Notes under the pieces: generated by a model
The model's database searches: none
What the model was told of the DNA's origin: nothing
The model's input: only the letters and a program-made list of their open reading frames with translations
Part shown: piece by piece, positions 60,710 through 64,000 of the stretch
Numbering within the stretch: position 1 is the first letter of the stretch
How the letters are laid out: each line of letters starts with the position of its first letter
Source of the DNA: Owenweeksia sp965214115
Lineage (GTDB): Bacteria > Bacteroidota > Bacteroidia > Flavobacteriales > Schleiferiaceae
Length of the DNA: 64,000 bases
Direction of reading: 5' to 3'
Assembly (NCBI GenBank): GCA_965214115.1
Contig: CBDCAU010000005.1
Coordinates: 133,172-197,171, forward strand
Program-made: the position numbers and the translations under genes

Positions 60710-61741
60710 ATGAAGACCAGTACTTTAAATCCGATGTTTAGGATTGAGGTGCTGGTTTTTTTATGCGCTTTGGTTTCGTGCGAGAAAGATTTGTCGGAAG
60801 AAACTCAAGACGAAAAACCCGTGGCGGGACAAGTGCCGGACTACTTTCCGCCACTGCCCGTGCCGGACGAAAACCCGCTGACGGCGGACAAAATCTCGCT
60901 TGGCGAAAAGCTGTTTTTCAATCCCATTTTAAGCCGCGATTCCAGTATTTCTTGTGGTACTTGCCATCAGCCCAAGAATGCGTTTTCCGATAATCTCCCA
61001 AAAAGTTTGGGCATCGATAATTTAGAAAATTTGCGGAACGCACCCTCGCTTTTCAACGTGGCCTATCATCCTGCACTGTTTTGGGACGGCGGCAATCCGG
61101 AACTTGAAAGCCAAGTAGTTGGCCCCATTGAGGCGCATAACGAGATGGACTTGAACTACGTCTTGGCCACGCGGCGGGTGGCGGAAAATTTGGAATATGT
61201 GGAACTTTTTCAAAAGGTGTTTAACGAAACGCCGAACACGCGGAACTTGGCGCAGGCCATCGCCAGTTATGAGCGCAGCTTGTTGAGTTTTGACAGTTCC
61301 TTCGATCGCTATTTTTATAAAAACCAAAACGATGCGATTTCGGAAAAAGCTAAGGTGGGCTACGAACTTTTTGCCTCGGCAAAACTGAACTGCACGGCTT
61401 GCCACGCGCCGCCGCTTTTTACGGATATTTCATTTCAAAACAACGGCAGCCAAAGCGATTACGGCAATGACCGCGGCCGAATGCGCATCACGCAGGACGA
61501 CCGCGACGAAGGGAAATTCAAAGTACCCAGCCTGCGAAACGTCTCATTGACAGCGCCTTATATGCACAACGGGGATTATGAAACGTTGGGAAAAGTCATC
61601 AACAACTACGCGGCGGGCGGCACGGCGCATTTCAACCAGAGCGGGGAAATCCGTGGGTTTTCTTTATCGGATGAGGAAAAAGGGCAGTTGATTGCTTTTT
61701 TGGAGAGTTTGGTGGATACGGGGTCGTATAAATTCAGGTGA
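60710..61741 (+). CDS. diheme cytochrome-c peroxidase / MbnH-like protein
   Basis: A 343-residue lipoprotein (LVSC, Cys24) with two c-type heme sites, CGTCH (82-86) and CTACH (228-232). ALFWDGGNPELESQVVGPIE (Trp125) and LTAPYMHNGDYETLGKVINN (Met285) are conserved in the CcpA/MauG/MbnH superfamily. In MbnH the two hemes form a high-valent state that oxidises a tryptophan in MbnP. Partnership with the preceding gene supports that role over simple peroxide removal. Convergent with the next gene, 2 bp apart. Confidence 0.9.
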   Translation: MKTSTLNPMFRIEVLVFLCALVSCEKDLSEETQDEKPVAGQVPDYFPPLPVPDENPLTADKISLGEKLFFNPILSRDSSISCGTCHQPKNAFSDNLPKSLGIDNLENLRNAPSLFNVAYHPALFWDGGNPELESQVVGPIEAHNEMDLNYVLATRRVAENLEYVELFQKVFNETPNTRNLAQAIASYERSLLSFDSSFDRYFYKNQNDAISEKAKVGYELFASAKLNCTACHAPPLFTDISFQNNGSQSDYGNDRGRMRITQDDRDEGKFKVPSLRNVSLTAPYMHNGDYETLGKVINNYAAGGTAHFNQSGEIRGFSLSDEEKGQLIAFLESLVDTGSYKFR

Positions 61742-61743
61742 TT

Positions 61744-62364
61744 TCAATCCACGGATTCCAGCGCCATCCATTGTTTGATGTAGAATGATAATTCCGACCA
61801 ACCCATCTCTTCAATGTCTCTTTGACCTAAATTCTCAGCTATAGAAATGTAATTATTTAAATAGCTAAAAAAATCATTGGATTTTAACCAAATTTTAGTG
61901 GCACTTGGAATATGACTTTTCTTAACCTTTCGAATCCAATTTCTAATTTCTCTCAATGCCTGTTCGGGATTGTTAAAATGAGCGCCAATATCATTTCCTG
62001 AAAGATCGGATATGGCTTTTTGATATCGATATCTTTCTTTGTCCAAAACCAGCAGACATTTAGTGGTATGAAGTTTACCTCCAAAATATCTACATCCGAT
62101 ATCGATTCCCAATTCAAATGGCATATTAAAACGTGATAGGTCAGAGGATCCGGTAAGTTCCATCCTTGACAAGTCGTGGATACTGTATTTGGCCTGTTGG
62201 ATAAGGTTCTTGATTTGATCTAATCTAGATTCTGCCGAATTTTTGGTCTCAGAAAGCAGGGGCTGATAGCCTAAATAAACTAATCCAAAAAAGATGGTTT
62301 TCAGTATAGGTTTATACTCTTTGTCGAATGGACAGTTTATAAAAACATTATTTTCAAAATCCAT
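61744..62364 (-). CDS. hypothetical protein with TIR/nucleoside-deoxyribosyltransferase-like pattern
   Basis: 206 residues. The N-terminus NNVFINCPFDKEYKPILKTI, then YSIHDLSRMEL (about 60-70), FNMPFELGIDIGCRYFGG (about 79-96, with E84) and CLLVLDKERYRYQKAISDLS form a Rossmann-like alternating pattern. The strand with I-x-D-x-S and the helix with FELG are placed as in nucleoside 2-deoxyribosyltransferases and TIR NADases, where the Glu is catalytic. I recognise the same pattern in other unannotated bacterial proteins but know no assigned function. A small gene lies 3 bp upstream on the same strand. The assignment is by pattern only. Confidence 0.55.
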   Translation of the reverse strand: MDFENNVFINCPFDKEYKPILKTIFFGLVYLGYQPLLSETKNSAESRLDQIKNLIQQAKYSIHDLSRMELTGSSDLSRFNMPFELGIDIGCRYFGGKLHTTKCLLVLDKERYRYQKAISDLSGNDIGAHFNNPEQALREIRNWIRKVKKSHIPSATKIWLKSNDFFSYLNNYISIAENLGQRDIEEMGWSELSFYIKQWMALESVD

Positions 62365-62367
62365 AAA

Positions 62368-62622
62368 TCAATGAGCCGGATAATAACTTTCCACCGTACC
62401 ATCTTTGCTATGCAAGATTACACCATCAGTTTCTCCTTGATGCAGTAGTTCAAAAGCCTTTTCGATAGCTTCCAATTTTTCGGCGTACCGAAATAATACT
62501 TTTTCAATACCTGACTTATAAACGACCCATTTTCCCTCGCTGGAAATGATGTGGATTTTTTTGCTAGTCGCACGGGCTTCGCGTAGCTGTTCCCCAATTC
62601 GCTTCATTCTTTCGGTAATCAT
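62368..62622 (-). CDS. small DUF2188-like protein
   Basis: 84 residues. The pattern KKIHIISSEGKWVVYKSGIE, then AIEKAFELLHQGETDGVILHSKDGTVESY (in parts) resembles DUF2188: one HV-type strand, W-x-V-x-K, a helix with alternating Ala/Glu, and a final strand with HxxDG. Its stop is 3 bp before the start of the gene encoding the TIR/deoxyribosyltransferase-like protein, so the two form an operon. The start could also be at the MKRIGEQL methionine. Role unknown; a small partner or antitoxin is a guess. Confidence 0.55.
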   Translation of the reverse strand: MITERMKRIGEQLREARATSKKIHIISSEGKWVVYKSGIEKVLFRYAEKLEAIEKAFELLHQGETDGVILHSKDGTVESYYPAH

Positions 62623-62682
62623 ACCTCAAAAGTAGTCTAAAAAGAAAAAATAAAAAACTCACTTAGGTTTCGGAGGTGATTT

Positions 62683-63528
62683 CTAAGGAATCCACTTCCC
62701 CTCCCCAAAATCCGGCTTCCGTTTCTCCAAAAAAGCATCGCGGCCTTCCTTGGCCTCGTCCGTCATATACGCCAAGCGGGTGGCCTCGCCGGCGAAAACT
62801 TGCTGGCCCACCATCCCGTCATCGGTCAGGTTGAAAGCGAATTTTAGCATTTTAATGGAAGTGGGCGATTTTGCCAAGATTTCCTGCGCCCATTGGTAGG
62901 CCTCGTTTTCCAAATCTTTATGTGGAATCACGGCGTTCACCATCCCCATTTCAAAAGCCTCCTGCGCCGAATAATTTCGACCTAAAAAGAAAATTTCGCG
63001 AGCGCGTTTTTGACCCACCATCTTGGCGAGGTAGGCGCTGCCGTAGCCGCCATCGAAGCTGGTGACGTCGGCATCGGTCTGTTTGAAAATGGCGTGTTCT
63101 TTACAGGCCAAGGTCAAATCGCAGACCGTATGCAGGCTGTGGCCGCCGCCCACCGCCCAGCCCGGCACCACGGCAATCACCACTTTTGGCATAAAGCGGA
63201 TGAGCCGCTGCACTTCCAGGATGTTGAGGCGCGGCATTCCGTCATCGTCCACGTAGCCTTGGTGGCCGCGGGCGTTCTGGTCGCCGCCGCTGCAAAAGGA
63301 ATACACGCCGTCCTTGGTGCTGGGGCCTTCTGCGCTGAGCAAAACGACGCCAATGTTCACATCTTCCCGCGCATCCAAAAAGGCGGAATACAATTCGCCC
63401 ACGGTTTTGGGCCGGAAAGCGTTGCGCACATTGGGCCGGTTGAAGGCAATGCGGGCGGTGCCGCCGGATTTTTTATAGGTGATGTCTTCGTAGTGGCGGG
63501 CGGTTTGCCAGTCGGGAATATTTTTCAT
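62683..63528 (-). CDS. menB: 1,4-dihydroxy-2-naphthoyl-CoA synthase
   Basis: 281 residues from MKNIPDWQTARHYEDITYKK. Crotonase fold with ARIAFNRPNVRNAFRPKTV, FCSGGDQNARGHQGYVDDDG (the oxyanion-hole glycine and flexible loop), VVIAVVPGWAVGGGHSLHTV, DVTSFDGGYGSAYLAKMVGQ (active-site Asp and Gly) and FLEKRKPDFGEGKWIP, the hallmark C-terminus. It makes the naphthoquinone ring of menaquinone. The frame extends to 63561, overlapping the previous gene, but the family start is at 63528. Confidence 0.95.
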   Translation of the reverse strand: MKNIPDWQTARHYEDITYKKSGGTARIAFNRPNVRNAFRPKTVGELYSAFLDAREDVNIGVVLLSAEGPSTKDGVYSFCSGGDQNARGHQGYVDDDGMPRLNILEVQRLIRFMPKVVIAVVPGWAVGGGHSLHTVCDLTLACKEHAIFKQTDADVTSFDGGYGSAYLAKMVGQKRAREIFFLGRNYSAQEAFEMGMVNAVIPHKDLENEAYQWAQEILAKSPTSIKMLKFAFNLTDDGMVGQQVFAGEATRLAYMTDEAKEGRDAFLEKRKPDFGEGKWIP

Positions 63529-63550
63529 CAAGTATTTTTTTAGTGGAAAA

Positions 63551-64000
63551 TCAATCATCAATTTTAATTTTCAATAACACCCATTCGGGCGAAAAATGAG
63601 AAAGTTCGGCATTGGGGTAGGCCAGCAAATAGAAGTTTGACCCGGCCGAATCTAAAAAACCAAAACGGCCATAGCTTACAAAACACTGACCTCGGCTGGT
63701 CTTGAAATCAGGGACGGGCACTTCTTTTTGAAAATCAAACGAGGGGCCTTGGAAAACTTGCAGCCGGTGTTCTGGGGAAATTCCAGGCTGGTTCGGCTTG
63801 TTTTCCAACAAAACCAATTTGCCGCTCGGGTCGCTTTGGTCTAAAATCAAGATTTCCATTTCCTCGTCCCGTTGCAAGGTGCCGGCGTATTTCAAATCGT
63901 CGGACTCAATTTCAGAGGTGCGCAGGATCGTGCCGTTTTGGGTGAAAATGAACTCGCCATTTTCCGAAAACCAAAGATTTCCACCGTAGGATTCTTGGTC
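63551..64000 (-). CDS. hypothetical beta-rich protein (5' end outside window)
   Basis: The frame is open to the right edge; 149 C-terminal residues are visible. Tryptophan-containing strands such as GGNLWFSENGEFIFTQNGTI, SDDLKYAGTLQ, LVLLENKPNQPG, GQCFVSYGRFGFLDSAGSNF and FSPEWVLLKIKIDD suggest blades of a propeller or a beta-sandwich. No known motif. It ends 22 bp before the preferred menB start, so the two may be co-transcribed. Confidence 0.6.
   Translation of the reverse strand, partial: DQESYGGNLWFSENGEFIFTQNGTILRTSEIESDDLKYAGTLQRDEEMEILILDQSDPSGKLVLLENKPNQPGISPEHRLQVFQGPSFDFQKEVPVPDFKTSRGQCFVSYGRFGFLDSAGSNFYLLAYPNAELSHFSPEWVLLKIKIDD

Overview
The window comes from a member of the phylum Bacteroidota. 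The evidence is TonB-dependent receptors with N-terminal carboxypeptidase-regulatory-like domains, type IX secretion (T9SS) C-terminal sorting domains, a PorV/PorQ-family porin, DUF4249, DUF4856 and imelysin lipoproteins, a PIDGG-type C-terminal tail, a histidine-to-formamidoglutamate hut branch, and -7 boxes of the TAnnTTTG type. Heme gene content and order resemble Flavobacteriia and Saprospiria, but I cannot fix the class. Base composition is moderate, and intergenic gaps are unusually rich in short palindromic repeats.

Layout. 1-1.2 kb: 3' part of a Kelch-repeat T9SS cargo gene. 1.2-4.6 kb (-): hutI-hutG-glutamate formimidoyltransferase operon. 4.6-13.2 kb: a 59-codon gene, aroC, a DUF2442 gene, a dicarboxylate/amino-acid symporter, a DJ-1/PfpI-like lipoprotein, a giant AsmA-like protein, tRNA-Cys and a RelE/ParE-type toxin-antitoxin (TA) module with a duplicated antitoxin. 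13.3-24 kb: a tail-specific protease, a TonB receptor/DUF4249 pair, an MscS channel and a frame-broken glycosyltransferase. 24.2-26.3 kb: ruvC, a four-helix-bundle (23S intervening-sequence type) gene inside inverted repeats, a HIT protein and greA. 26.4-35.3 kb (-): TonB receptor, 1379-residue secreted protein, PorV/PorQ-like protein. 35.5-41.7 kb: a degenerate Rieske-like lipoprotein, a PIDGG-tail peptide, a T9SS cargo, a SMUG2-like glycosylase and a choice-of-anchor I protein. 41.8-47.9 kb (-): iron-type operon DUF4856-imelysin-HTTM-TonB receptor, with a palindromic operator candidate. 48-58.8 kb: a nearly complete heme pathway (hemA, hemC, fused hemD-hemE, hemF, hemB, hemL on -, araC-type regulator and hemH on +), interrupted or flanked by two TA-like modules. 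58.8-64 kb: a TIGR01777 epimerase, an MbnP/MbnH-like pair, an orphan nucleotide-transferase/TIR-like protein with a small partner, menB and a partial gene.

Two themes cut across the window. First, eight genes (including hemL and hemH) have their reading frame broken at 13 places, and every break is the same +1 type, nearly always explained by one extra base in a short run; 12 of the 13 lie between 41 and 60 kb. This is either a consensus-sequence artefact or an unusual biological bias. Second, palindromic repeat families sit at stop codons and, in at least five genes, inside the coding sequence in frame, adding 10-30 residues to conserved enzymes.

No rRNA, CRISPR array, prophage or conventional insertion sequence was seen.
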